A DNA stretch of 26,592 nt, taken from positions 1-26,592 of the IMG/VR virus record IMGVR_UViG_3300038954_000276, one strand, 5' to 3'. Source of the stretch: a virus. How positions within the stretch are numbered: the first letter of the stretch is position 1; every line of letters begins with the position of its first letter. Of the stretch, positions 6,648 through 14,352 are shown one piece after another. The notes beneath the pieces were generated by a model. That model ran no database searches. It saw only the letters and a list, made by a program, of their open reading frames with translations, and was not told where the DNA came from. A program made the position numbers and the translations under genes.

Positions 6648-6766
6648 GTCTTTTATCGTTTTTTTTAATACGGTCTAACATGCTGTTTTTGCGGGAAAAT
6701 TTTGGTTTTTTTGGAATTCGCCTTAAATTTTTTTTTGGTTTGGTCCAAATTTTTTTCTTTTTGAGT

Positions 6767-6772
6767 TATAAT
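6767..6772 (+). promoter_or_regulatory. Candidate rightward -10 element (TATAAT)
   Basis: A perfect TATAAT lies 58 bp before the first rightward gene. The 17-bp-spaced upstream hexamer is TCCAAA, and the region is T-rich, so no good -35 is present. The promoter may need an activator or the phage's own sigma-like protein. Confidence 0.45.
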
Positions 6773-6780
6773 GGATTTTT

Positions 6781-6822
6781 ATAAGCGGGATAAAGGGCTT
6801 ATGACATTAAGCGAGGGATAGA
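6781..6822 (+). repeat. Repeated half-sites between rightward promoter and first gene
   Basis: ATAAGC (6781-6786) and GCTTAT (6797-6802) form an inverted repeat with a 10-bp gap. A third, variant copy, TTAAGC (6807-6812), follows. The same stretch can also be read as a direct repeat, AAGCGGGATA and AAGCGAGGGATA. The position just after the -10 element suits an operator. Confidence 0.45.
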
Positions 6823-6829
6823 GAGGACC

Positions 6830-7102
6830 ATGAGCGAAGCGGCCAAAATAGCCTGGGAGCGGATAAGCGAATCCGACCGGGCCATAATTCATCGCTGGGC
6901 AAACAACTCCGGCCGCCCCCCGAATTGCCCGTGGAATAACGTCCGGGATCGGATTGCCTGCCATGAGCTACCTTGCCCCGTGCTGTTCCCGGAAATCGTG
7001 AGTGATGCCGGGGTTGCCTGCCCCTGTAACGTTTTTGGGTTTGAGGAAGTAAAATCAAGGTGTGAGGAGCTCCTGAGCTATGGCGATCAAACAGCCAACT
7101 GA
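6830..7102 (+). CDS. 90-aa cysteine-rich protein, first gene of the rightward arm
   Basis: The start has AGAGAGGACC upstream. The protein begins with a helical part (MSEAAKIAWERISESDRAII). It then carries six Cys in NCPW, ACHELPCPVL, ACPCN and SRC contexts, which could bind zinc. No named family is recognised. It overlaps the next gene by 23 bp. As first gene of the late arm it may be a regulator, but nothing in the sequence proves this. Confidence 0.6.
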   Translation: MSEAAKIAWERISESDRAIIHRWANNSGRPPNCPWNNVRDRIACHELPCPVLFPEIVSDAGVACPCNVFGFEEVKSRCEELLSYGDQTAN

Positions 7103-7535
7103 CCACCACGCGATAAAGGCAACCCCGACAGTGTGCGACATGGACAAGTTGGCGCCAGAATTGAGACAAAGAGGCCTGGCGCAGTTTGACGCGGCGTTAT
7201 TCATCTCGCAAGGCCCATCTTGGCTGTTAAGGTCGATGCTCCATGTAATCAAGCCCGGCGGGTTTGTCTATATATGCGGGCCGGGAGATGGAACGAATCG
7301 GCAGGTTATTGACCTTCTCCAAAAAGTTGGCCAAACCTCAATCCCGCCTGCCGAGGACTTTTTTCTCCCGGCCCACGCTTACCGCCTCGTGAACGATTTC
7401 TCCAACAAGATTCATTTCACCACGGCGCGCCAGATCGATAAGCACGAATCAAAAAACTCGAAAAACTCTGGCGTGAACATCCCGCCAGCCAGGAACAACA
7501 GGAAACCCTATGAAACCAGAGACCGTTCATATTAA
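7080..7535 (+). CDS. Methyltransferase-like protein lacking the SAM-binding half
   Basis: The centre of this 151-aa protein resembles the second half of a class I SAM methyltransferase: VCDMDKLAPEL, then FDAALFISQGPSWL (motif IV region), then MLHVIKPGGFVYICGP (the KPGG turn and strand 5), then GTNRQVIDLLQKVG and a KIHFTT strand. The glycine-rich motif I that binds SAM is absent, and the N-terminus begins just before motif III/IV. The C-terminal 40 residues are basic and low in complexity. It may be a decayed or split enzyme, or a repurposed fold. GAGGAG precedes the ATG. It overlaps both neighbours by about 25 bp. Confidence 0.5.
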   Translation: MAIKQPTDHHAIKATPTVCDMDKLAPELRQRGLAQFDAALFISQGPSWLLRSMLHVIKPGGFVYICGPGDGTNRQVIDLLQKVGQTSIPPAEDFFLPAHAYRLVNDFSNKIHFTTARQIDKHESKNSKNSGVNIPPARNNRKPYETRDRSY

Positions 7536-7722
7536 AAATCCCCCTAAGGCCGCTTGGCCTTGTAATGAGGGAAAATCTTGCCCCGTTTGTGGGGATGGGG
7601 AACAGGAAAATAATGAGAAAAATCATGAGAAGGCGGGTGATCCTTTGGTTTTGGACCCAAGGGTGAGGAAAATGATTGAAAAGATTCTAAAAAAGGCTGA
7701 GGAAGCTGCCGCAAGGGGATAA
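7510..7722 (+). CDS. 70-aa small protein with CPVCG knuckle
   Basis: The protein has Cys18 and a CPVCG motif (24-28) close together, then an acidic Asn/Glu/His/Lys-rich stretch. It ends with a charged C-terminal helix (RKMIEKILKKAEEAAARG). A single zinc knuckle is possible. The ATG lies 8 nt after AGGAAA and overlaps the previous gene. It directly precedes the terminase genes. No function is recognised. Confidence 0.55.
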   Translation: MKPETVHIKNPPKAAWPCNEGKSCPVCGDGEQENNEKNHEKAGDPLVLDPRVRKMIEKILKKAEEAAARG

Positions 7723-7732
7723 AGGGAAATAT

Positions 7733-8146
7733 ATGAAGCGTCATAAGTATACAATTAAGCAAGTGCAGAGGGCTATTGATGGGAGCGGGGGTAATAAGGC
7801 GGAAGTATGCCGGAGGCTGGGCACCACCCGTAAGACGCTCCTGGAATATTTTGAAAAGTTCCCCAAGCTGAAGGCATATTTTGATGAAGAGGAAGAGCGG
7901 ATTGGCGATCTTTGCGAAAGCGAGATCGTAAAAAAGATCAAAGAGGGGAATGTCAAAATCTTGATCTTTTATGCCAAAACCAAATTGCGCCAGCGTGGTT
8001 ATGTGGAGTTCCGCCAGGTCGATGCGAATTTCCATGATAACACCCCCCGTAGCCGGGCCGTTGAAGAGTCTGAGCAGGAAATCAATGAGGCCGCAGCGGC
8101 CGGGGAGTATTTCAACCTGCTTAAAACGGGGGCGGCCCTTGACTGA
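7733..8146 (+). CDS. terS: Small terminase subunit (DNA packaging)
   Basis: This 137-aa protein has an N-terminal helix-turn-helix (NKAEVCRRLGTTRKTLLEYF, residues 21-40) of the kind that binds packaging sites. A helical oligomerisation region follows (FDEEEERIGDLCESEIVKKI, then EGNVKILIFYAKTKLRQRGY). That order is typical of phage small terminases. It sits just ahead of the large terminase, with one 69-aa gene between them. The ribosome binding site is AAAGGGAAATATATG. The family is inferred from architecture and position. Confidence 0.75.
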   Translation: MKRHKYTIKQVQRAIDGSGGNKAEVCRRLGTTRKTLLEYFEKFPKLKAYFDEEEERIGDLCESEIVKKIKEGNVKILIFYAKTKLRQRGYVEFRQVDANFHDNTPRSRAVEESEQEINEAAAAGEYFNLLKTGAALD

Positions 8147-8348
8147 CGAGCAGCCAGGACGGGTGATTGATGAGGCTCTGTCGGCGACAGCGGCGGGCTT
8201 ACGAATTGCTCTTGAGCAGTGGGATAAGGAAGCGAGGGAGCTACGGGGGCAGATCGAAAAGCTCCAGGCGATGAATCGGGAACTTGAGGCTCAAATATTG
8301 AACCGGGAGATACGGGATAAATGGGAAGCAAAGCGCCAACCAGCATAA
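8139..8348 (+). CDS. 69-aa coiled-coil protein between terminase subunits
   Basis: The likely start is TTG at 8139, overlapping the small terminase stop; an in-frame GTG at 8163 with AGGA upstream is the alternative. The protein is almost entirely one long helix with heptad spacing (WDKEARELRGQIEKLQAMNR, then ELEAQILNREIRDKWEAK). It overlaps the large terminase start by 28 bp. It could help couple the two terminase subunits or be an unrelated small structural factor. No family is recognised. Confidence 0.55.
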   Translation: MTDEQPGRVIDEALSATAAGLRIALEQWDKEARELRGQIEKLQAMNRELEAQILNREIRDKWEAKRQPA

Positions 8349-9922
8349 ATAGACGGGAAGAGAACCCCGTTTCTACCCGCCCAACGATAAATTGGAAAGA
8401 CCCAGATTATACGGAAGTCTGGTGTTGGCGCGCGAATTTACTGTCTCGTATCCGGCAAAGCCGTAAGGCTCTCGACGCTGTGACGGTCTATTACAAACAT
8501 AACCCGGTTGACTGGATAAACGACTGGATTTGCGCTTATGACCCCCGCCGGGCGGAACACGGGAAATCGGCCGTTGTTCCCTTTTTGCTTTGGCCTCGCC
8601 AAGAGGAGCTCGTCAATTGGCTTTTTGAGCGAATGAAAAGGGAAGAGGACGGCCTGATCGAAAAGAGCCGCGAGGAAGGCGCGTCTTTCCTCTGTTCTGC
8701 AATAGCGTTGCACCAATGGAGGTATAGCCCCGGGTTTAAGGCCGGGTTCGGTAGCCGCAAAGAGGCCCTGTTAGATCGCAAAGGGGACCTTGATAGCCTA
8801 TTCGAAAAGCTCCGGTCCATGATTGGTATGCTTCCCCCTGAGCTTTTGCCTGTCGGGTTCGATTCTCAAAAGCATAGCCACCATATGAAACTCATCAACC
8901 CAGAAAACGGGGCAAGCATTATTGGGGAGTCCGGCGACAACATTGGGCGTGGCGGCCGTAACAAAATATATTTCCTGGATGAGTCCGCGTTTCTGGAGCA
9001 TCCGGATTTGGTCGATGCGGCTATGTCTCAAAACACGAGAATCCGTATTGACCTTTCTACCCCCAATGGCCACGGCAACAGTTTTTATAAGCGCAGGTTC
9101 CAGATACTGCAACCCCACCAAATATTTGAGCTCGATTGGCGGCATGACCCCCGCAAAGACGAGGAATGGTATAGGCGGGAATGCGAACGGATTGGCGACC
9201 CGATTATTATCGCGCGTGAGCTTGACAGAGACTATGATGCCGGGGTTGAGGATATTGTTTGCCCCGGCCGCTGGGTGAGGTCGGCGATAAAATTGGAGCT
9301 GCCACTAACCGGGCAAATACAGGCGGGGCTTGACGTAGCCGATGACGGCGGGGATAGCAACGCCTTGTGTATCCGGCGGGGGAACAAAATCATCCACCTT
9401 GAGGAGTGGTTCGAAGGCGACACCACCAAAACCGCCCAGAGAGCGCTTCAAATATGTCTGGATTGTGGAGTTACCGTCCTACGGTATGACTCTATCGGCG
9501 TGGGGGCCGGTGTTCGGGGCGAATACGCCAGGCTCAAACGGCTGAATCGCCTGCCGATCAAAACAGTGGGGATCAACGTGGGGAAATCCCCGACGCGGGG
9601 TTTGTATGGTGGCCGGCCCAATGACCAAATTTTCCTTAATCGCCGGGCGGAAATGTGGTGGAAGCTGCGCCGGCGATTTGAACACGTTTACGGGGCTACG
9701 GTTGAGGGGAATTACAGCTTGAATGATGAGCACGCCATATCTATCCCCGAAAACCTGGAGCTGGTCAGCCAATTGGCCTCCCCGCAATACGGATTTAGCA
9801 ATAAAGGTCTGATTAAGATTGAGGATAAAGCCCATATGAAAAAGGTCCGGGGGATAAAAAGCCCGAACCTGGCTGACGCGGTTTGCCTGGCTTTCGCGCC
9901 GATGGTATCGATTAAGATTTAA
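8321..9922 (+). CDS. terL: Large terminase subunit (ATPase-nuclease)
   Basis: This 533-aa packaging motor has both expected domains. The ATPase domain has a deviant Walker A (EKSREEGAS, 114-122, in a position where classical terminases have a G..GKS/T variant) and a Walker B with catalytic glutamate (IYFLDES, Asp220-Glu221). The RNase H-like nuclease domain begins at GLDVADDGGDSNAL (Asp338), continues with YDSIGVGAGV (Asp390) and ends with NLADAVCLAF (Asp519); these three acids form the metal site. The protein translocates DNA into the prohead and cuts concatemers. Its start lies inside the end of the 69-aa gene, and the portal follows after 9 bp. Confidence 0.93.
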   Translation: MGSKAPTSINRREENPVSTRPTINWKDPDYTEVWCWRANLLSRIRQSRKALDAVTVYYKHNPVDWINDWICAYDPRRAEHGKSAVVPFLLWPRQEELVNWLFERMKREEDGLIEKSREEGASFLCSAIALHQWRYSPGFKAGFGSRKEALLDRKGDLDSLFEKLRSMIGMLPPELLPVGFDSQKHSHHMKLINPENGASIIGESGDNIGRGGRNKIYFLDESAFLEHPDLVDAAMSQNTRIRIDLSTPNGHGNSFYKRRFQILQPHQIFELDWRHDPRKDEEWYRRECERIGDPIIIARELDRDYDAGVEDIVCPGRWVRSAIKLELPLTGQIQAGLDVADDGGDSNALCIRRGNKIIHLEEWFEGDTTKTAQRALQICLDCGVTVLRYDSIGVGAGVRGEYARLKRLNRLPIKTVGINVGKSPTRGLYGGRPNDQIFLNRRAEMWWKLRRRFEHVYGATVEGNYSLNDEHAISIPENLELVSQLASPQYGFSNKGLIKIEDKAHMKKVRGIKSPNLADAVCLAFAPMVSIKI

Positions 9923-9931
9923 GGAGCTTAA

Positions 9932-11350
9932 ATGATGGCGCAACAACCCGCCCATTTTGCCGTGAGATCAATAAGCCGATCCGACATAGCTCGGCGGCTG
10001 GGATATAGCTTTGATGATAATCGGGACCTCTATGAATCCCTTGGGTGGAAGCGTGATTTATTCTTTGGTGATTATGTCAATGCTTATTCCAGGAACCCGG
10101 TGGCGCGGCGGATTATTCATGCCGAGCCGGACGCCTGTTGGGGCGAGGAACCCCAGCTGATCGAAGCCGGAAAAGACAACCGGGGGGTCAGAACCGAATT
10201 TGAAACCGCCTTTGATGAAATAGCCGAACGAACCCGGCTTTTTAGCTACCTCAACCGCGTGGACGTTTTGAGCGGTCTCGGCAGCTACGCGGTTGTGTTT
10301 TTGGGGTTTGATGATGCGGCTACCAGCCTGGGCTTGACCCAGCCAGTCAGCCGGGCCGGGGACCTGAAATATGTTTCCGTATATAGCGAGGCCCAGGCCA
10401 GCATCCACGCCTTTGAAGATGACCCGACCAACCCCAGGTATGGCAAGCCCAAGATATACCGGATCGAGCCTGGCGATAGCTACAGCGGAACAGTGGAAGG
10501 GCGCAAGGGTGGTAAGAAAAGCAGTTTTAATGTCCATCACAGCCGCGTTCTGCATGTCGCCGATAATCGGCTGACCAGTGATTTTTTTGGGTGGCCCAGG
10601 CTACAGGCGGTTTTCAATATTCTTCAGGGGATCGAACTCATATACGGCGTGGCCCCGGAAGCATATTGGCGGCAAGGCTTCCCGGGTTTGATGTTTTCGA
10701 TAGACAAGGACCTGGCCCTACAGGCCGAAGGTGATGATAGTCTTGACCCGGAAGACTTTAAAGACAGTCTCGATAAATACATTCATGGCCTGCAAAGATT
10801 TCTTATGGGGGTTGGGATTGAGGCCAAATCCCTGAATGCCGACCTTGTATCCCCAGCCGATTACGTGGACGTGCTGATTAAAATCATATCAATTGCAACG
10901 GGTATCCCTAAGCGGATACTGGAGGGGTCCGAACGGGGCGAATTATCGTCCAGCCAAGACGAAAGGCAATGGGCGGCCAGGAACCGCAACCGCCGCCGCC
11001 AGTATATTGCCCCTTTTATTTTGCGGCCGTTGATTGATCAGTTTGTTGATGTTGGGATTCTCCCCGCCCCCGGCCCGGACGGCTACGTTATCGACTGGCC
11101 CGATCCCTTTGCCCCTGGCGAAAAGGAACAGGCGGAAATCGCCAAGACAAAAGCCCAGGCCATAGGGGAATATGTCCAAAAGGGCGGCGAGGAAGCCTAT
11201 AGCCGCAGGCTGTTTTTGCGCGATTTGGGTTTGACTGAGGATCAAATCGAGGAAGAAATTCAAAATCAGGAACAAGCTATACTTGACGAAGAGCGGGAAA
11301 TGGCGGAAGACCAAGGGGGAAATGAACGAGGAGGAAGACGATGGGGATGA
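9932..11350 (+). CDS. Portal protein (DUF1073 / gp6-like)
   Basis: This 472-aa protein matches the DUF1073 portal family. It has an N-terminal DLYESLGWKRDLFFGDYVNA region, ARRIIHAEPDACW, a central LSGLGSYAVVFLGF, the HHSRVLHVADNR strand, and the clip/stem region with IISIATGIPKRILEGSERGE. The C-terminal quarter is charged (EIQNQEQAILDEEREMAEDQ) and probably lines the portal crown. The start has AAGGAG six bases upstream, with a second ATG immediately following. It forms the dodecameric DNA gate at the capsid vertex. It sits in the standard terL-portal-MuF order and overlaps the next small gene by 10 bp. Confidence 0.9.
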   Translation: MMAQQPAHFAVRSISRSDIARRLGYSFDDNRDLYESLGWKRDLFFGDYVNAYSRNPVARRIIHAEPDACWGEEPQLIEAGKDNRGVRTEFETAFDEIAERTRLFSYLNRVDVLSGLGSYAVVFLGFDDAATSLGLTQPVSRAGDLKYVSVYSEAQASIHAFEDDPTNPRYGKPKIYRIEPGDSYSGTVEGRKGGKKSSFNVHHSRVLHVADNRLTSDFFGWPRLQAVFNILQGIELIYGVAPEAYWRQGFPGLMFSIDKDLALQAEGDDSLDPEDFKDSLDKYIHGLQRFLMGVGIEAKSLNADLVSPADYVDVLIKIISIATGIPKRILEGSERGELSSSQDERQWAARNRNRRRQYIAPFILRPLIDQFVDVGILPAPGPDGYVIDWPDPFAPGEKEQAEIAKTKAQAIGEYVQKGGEEAYSRRLFLRDLGLTEDQIEEEIQNQEQAILDEEREMAEDQGGNERGGRRWG

Positions 11351-11598
11351 AACCTGATTTGATTACCGACAGGGATTTTGATCGGGAGCTGGGGTGCCTC
11401 AATCGGGAAATCCAAAAATTCGAACGGCGTTGGGGCGTCCGGATTGTCAAATTCAGCGAACATATGATCGGGTATCGGTATCAACAAGAGGAAAAAAATC
11501 TATGCGGTCAAACCGGGCAATCTACCAACAAGGACAAACCGAACCAGGACCCGCCAAACAAGTATGCGAGCAGCTATACGGGTGGGGGTCCGGCGTAG
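11341..11598 (+). CDS. 85-aa protein between portal and MptE-like gene, unknown function
   Basis: The first ~50 residues look like a real folded helical unit (RDFDRELGCLNREIQKFERR followed by WGVRIVKF). The last ~32 residues (TNKDKPNQDPPNKYASSYTG) are low in complexity and lie in the 97-bp stretch shared with the next gene in another frame. An AACGAGGAGGAAG site precedes the start, inside the end of the portal gene. No family is recognised. Confidence 0.55.
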   Translation: MGMKPDLITDRDFDRELGCLNREIQKFERRWGVRIVKFSEHMIGYRYQQEEKNLCGQTGQSTNKDKPNQDPPNKYASSYTGGGPA

Positions 11599-12263
11599 GT
11601 CCAGGCCTGGGGTATATTGCCGCCCCGACACCGCCCAAGGGATCAAGGATATGGGTCATAGGCGGCGGGCCGTCGCTGGCTAAGCACGCGGGTGCGGTTG
11701 AAGGGATGGACGACCATTTTAAGGCCCAGGTCATAGGCGAGTATTTAGCCCCGATCCACGGGGAAGACGTGATAGCCGTAAATGACGCTTGGCGATTTGG
11801 AGAATGGATAGATATTATTTTTTGGGGAGATTGCCGCTGGACGAAACCAAATATGAGGCGGCCAAGATTTATGGAACACCCGGCGCAAAAGGTGACATGC
11901 TGTCATAAAAAACCCCTACCCGATGACGCCATTGTTTTGGGGCGGTCTAAAGTGATGGAGCCCCGGCTTGATAAGGTGTTTTGGTATAGCAACAGCGGGG
12001 CGTCCGCTTTGGCCTTCGCCTCTTGCCTGGCCCGAGAAGTGATTTTACTTGGATTCGACATGAAGCGGAAGGGTTCGTTCAACAATTGGCATGACTACCA
12101 TCCCCACAAGCCCCGGCCCTCAGCTTATCGGACATATCGGGCCGATTTTTGGGTAATCCGGGAGGCGCTTGAGCGGTGGCCCTGGCCGGTGAAGGTGATC
12201 AATGCCAATTTACATTCAGCGCTCCACCATTTTCAAAAGGTGGCATTCGAAAATTTGATATGA
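11502..12263 (+). CDS. MptE/DUF115-like Rossmann protein, first paralogue
   Basis: The ATG at 11502 is chosen because AAGAGG lies about 9 nt upstream; the frame is open 36 codons further but without support. The 253-aa protein has IWVIGGGPSL (50-59), a glycine loop typical of the DUF115/MptE-like and related sugar-transferase-like Rossmann folds. It then has VIAVNDAWRFGEWIDIIFWG, a SNSGASALAFASCL helix, REVILLGFDM and a NWHDYHPHK segment. The same motif chain recurs in the gene at 18228, so the two are paralogues. Such proteins are often found in phage head regions and glycan clusters. Substrate and reaction are unknown. It couples to MuF by an ATGA overlap. Confidence 0.65.
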   Translation: MRSNRAIYQQGQTEPGPAKQVCEQLYGWGSGVGPGLGYIAAPTPPKGSRIWVIGGGPSLAKHAGAVEGMDDHFKAQVIGEYLAPIHGEDVIAVNDAWRFGEWIDIIFWGDCRWTKPNMRRPRFMEHPAQKVTCCHKKPLPDDAIVLGRSKVMEPRLDKVFWYSNSGASALAFASCLAREVILLGFDMKRKGSFNNWHDYHPHKPRPSAYRTYRADFWVIREALERWPWPVKVINANLHSALHHFQKVAFENLI

Positions 12264-14101
12264 GTTGCGCCTGCCAACATACAGCCCATAACAACGTGGG
12301 GATTTTAGCTCATAATGCCAGCGTCAATTATGATCCTACCCGCACTATTGCCTTGCGCCGGCGATTTAGTCAGGCTATGGCGGCCCGGTTTATCGAGGTA
12401 AGGCGCGCGGTCCGCGAGGCTATTGTTGATTATGATGTATTGGGCTTGACTGACCGACGTTTCCCGATTACCCATGCGGGGCCTGCTCAATATGTAATCC
12501 CGGTCCCGGGATTTAAAGCCTACGACTTCCCCCGGTCTGAGCGTAAGGTTGATGAATTCATGGCCTGGCTGAACGAGTGGAGCAAGCGAGAAGTTTTAGG
12601 CGATCAGGCCTGGGAAGTGTTTCGCCGGACGGGGCGGTATGGTGGGGCCACAGACCGATGGACAGATTACTATGTCAGGACGGCATATCAACGGGGTATT
12701 GCGCGGGGGCGTAACGAGCTTAAAAAAACCGGGCTTGAAGTGTCCGGCACAGTGGACCAGGCTTTTAACCAGGCTTTTCATGTCGACCGGGTGGGCTTGC
12801 TTTACACCCGGACCTTTACCGATTTGGCTGGCGTGACTGATGTCATGGCCCAGCAGATGTCCAGGGTTTTGGCCCAGGGAATAGCCGAGGGCCGTAACCC
12901 TCGACAAATGGCTCGGCACTTAACCGACCGGGTGAACAAAATCGGGATTACAAGGGCAAGAACGATTGCCAGGACCGAGGTTATCCGCGCACACGCCGAG
13001 GCCGCCTTGACTGAGTATGAATACGCCGGTGTTGAACAAGTGGCCTTACGGGTGGAATGGACGACGGCGGGCTTTAATGTTTGTCCGGTTTGTAGCGATA
13101 TGGCCAGGCGCGGCCCGTATGAAATTCGCGAGATCAGGGGTATGATCCCCGCCCACCCCAATTGCCGTTGCGCGCCGATCCCTTATACCCGTGACCTAAC
13201 ACGGCCCAGGGTGGGCCAAACCGGGCCACAGGCTGGAGGAGCGGCTCCGCCTAAGCCCAAACCTAAGCCCAAGCCAAAGAAGCTCACAAAGCGACAACGG
13301 CGGCAGGCGGACTTACGTGGACTGACGACACAAGCCGAAATACAAGATTATGTAAACCATGAAATCCCTGCGGCCAGCGGCGATACTCCAATATTTCGCG
13401 GCTTTGAGAACGTTGCGGCGCTAAGCCGCGCGCGGGAAATAGCTGACAATATATTTGAGCTTGACGCTTTATATCCCGCCTATATGAGGAGCTTGCGGGA
13501 ATTCAACGTCGCCGCTACCACCTCAGAATTTACAGCTGGGGTTAAGGTGGGGAATAGTGCGATGGCCTACTACGCTCCATATCAGAGGGCTATTCGATGC
13601 CGAGCTAAATACGCCAATGCGACCGGTAAAAAAAATACGGCTTTATTTAAGGCTTTACATAAAGAACCGGTTGCGTTAAAATTCAAGGATGGCAAGCATT
13701 ACGATTATCGGCCTGATTACCACACCCCCATAAAAGAAAAAGACGTTTTTAAGAATACCATGTTTCACGAGTTTGGCCACCATGTTGATTCTATGTATAG
13801 TGAACAGTTAGCAAAGTTTAACGCGGCGGGAAAGAACGCCTTTTCTAATGACCCAGGAAAGAAGATTAGTGGTTATGCTACAAAAAATGCAAGAGAATCG
13901 TTTGCCGAGGCCTTTTGTTCTTATTTTGTAACCCCAAAAGGTAAACAATCCGGAGTGGTCAAGGCGTTTGGCAAATGGCTAATTGAAGCAGAGAAAATAG
14001 TGGCACAACTTCGGGCGGGGCGGCCCCTATCGGCCGTGGACATGACTCGGCTGGAACGACTTGCTGAAAAAATTCGGACAGCGAAAGGGTATTACGAATA
14101 A
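12260..14101 (+). CDS. MuF head protein fused to C-terminal zincin toxin-like domain
   Basis: The ATG at 12260 overlaps the previous stop (ATGA); an upstream in-frame ATG at 12176 lies inside the preceding gene. Residues ~190-310 are a Mu F-like minor head domain (RTIARTEVIRAHAEAALTEY, then FNVCPVCSDMARRGPYE, then AHPNCRCAPIPY). A Pro-Lys repeat linker follows at ~328-345. The C-terminal ~260 residues hold a gluzincin-like site: HEFGH at 503-507 and ESFAEAF from 546 (Glu546 or Glu550 as third ligand), with SGYATKN before it as in anthrax-lethal-factor-like peptidases. MuF proteins with such tails are a known phage class of polymorphic toxins. The tail-coding DNA is visibly AT-richer than the head domain. 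The following 83-aa gene may be its immunity protein. Confidence 0.85.
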   Translation: MSCACQHTAHNNVGILAHNASVNYDPTRTIALRRRFSQAMAARFIEVRRAVREAIVDYDVLGLTDRRFPITHAGPAQYVIPVPGFKAYDFPRSERKVDEFMAWLNEWSKREVLGDQAWEVFRRTGRYGGATDRWTDYYVRTAYQRGIARGRNELKKTGLEVSGTVDQAFNQAFHVDRVGLLYTRTFTDLAGVTDVMAQQMSRVLAQGIAEGRNPRQMARHLTDRVNKIGITRARTIARTEVIRAHAEAALTEYEYAGVEQVALRVEWTTAGFNVCPVCSDMARRGPYEIREIRGMIPAHPNCRCAPIPYTRDLTRPRVGQTGPQAGGAAPPKPKPKPKPKKLTKRQRRQADLRGLTTQAEIQDYVNHEIPAASGDTPIFRGFENVAALSRAREIADNIFELDALYPAYMRSLREFNVAATTSEFTAGVKVGNSAMAYYAPYQRAIRCRAKYANATGKKNTALFKALHKEPVALKFKDGKHYDYRPDYHTPIKEKDVFKNTMFHEFGHHVDSMYSEQLAKFNAAGKNAFSNDPGKKISGYATKNARESFAEAFCSYFVTPKGKQSGVVKAFGKWLIEAEKIVAQLRAGRPLSAVDMTRLERLAEKIRTAKGYYE

Positions 14102-14352
14102 TGGAACAGGCACCCCCTATATGTTCATATTGTAAGCATCATATTGTTGGGTCAGCTTGCAAGGCTTTCAACCGCATTCCGGATGATATATACTTAAACC
14201 AAGTGGATTACCATTTTCAGCCGCGAGAAGGGGATAATGGTATTATTTTTGAACAAAGCGAACCAATTCCCGAGTTTATTTTTGAGATGTTTCCGGACCA
14301 CCAAAAGCAGGCTTTTATGGATTTTGGGATTGATACGGAGGTGATTGAATAA
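14101..14352 (+). CDS. 83-aa Cys-containing protein, candidate MuF-toxin immunity protein
   Basis: The protein has CSYCKH at 8-13 and Cys20, then AFNRIPDDIYL, a His, and REGDNGIIFE. This pattern (two to three Cys, IPxxI, H, GDxGIxF) recurs in small bacterial proteins that I have seen near toxins and mobile elements, but whose biochemistry I cannot name. The rest is acidic (EQSEPIPEFIFEMFPD). It overlaps the MuF-toxin stop by one base (TAATG) and shares the AT-richer composition of the toxin tail. It ends at the strong ribosome binding site of the DUF2213 gene. Position and co-composition suggest an antidote; this is an inference. Confidence 0.65.
   Translation: MEQAPPICSYCKHHIVGSACKAFNRIPDDIYLNQVDYHFQPREGDNGIIFEQSEPIPEFIFEMFPDHQKQAFMDFGIDTEVIE

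Noticed and set aside
7733-8146. The HTH protein as a transcription regulator
   Set aside because: Position just ahead of the large terminase and the helical oligomerisation pattern fit a small terminase better.
13250-13285. Short tandem repeat of Pro-Lys codons as a possible DNA repeat element
   Set aside because: It is the coding sequence of the MuF linker, in frame, and needs no separate explanation.
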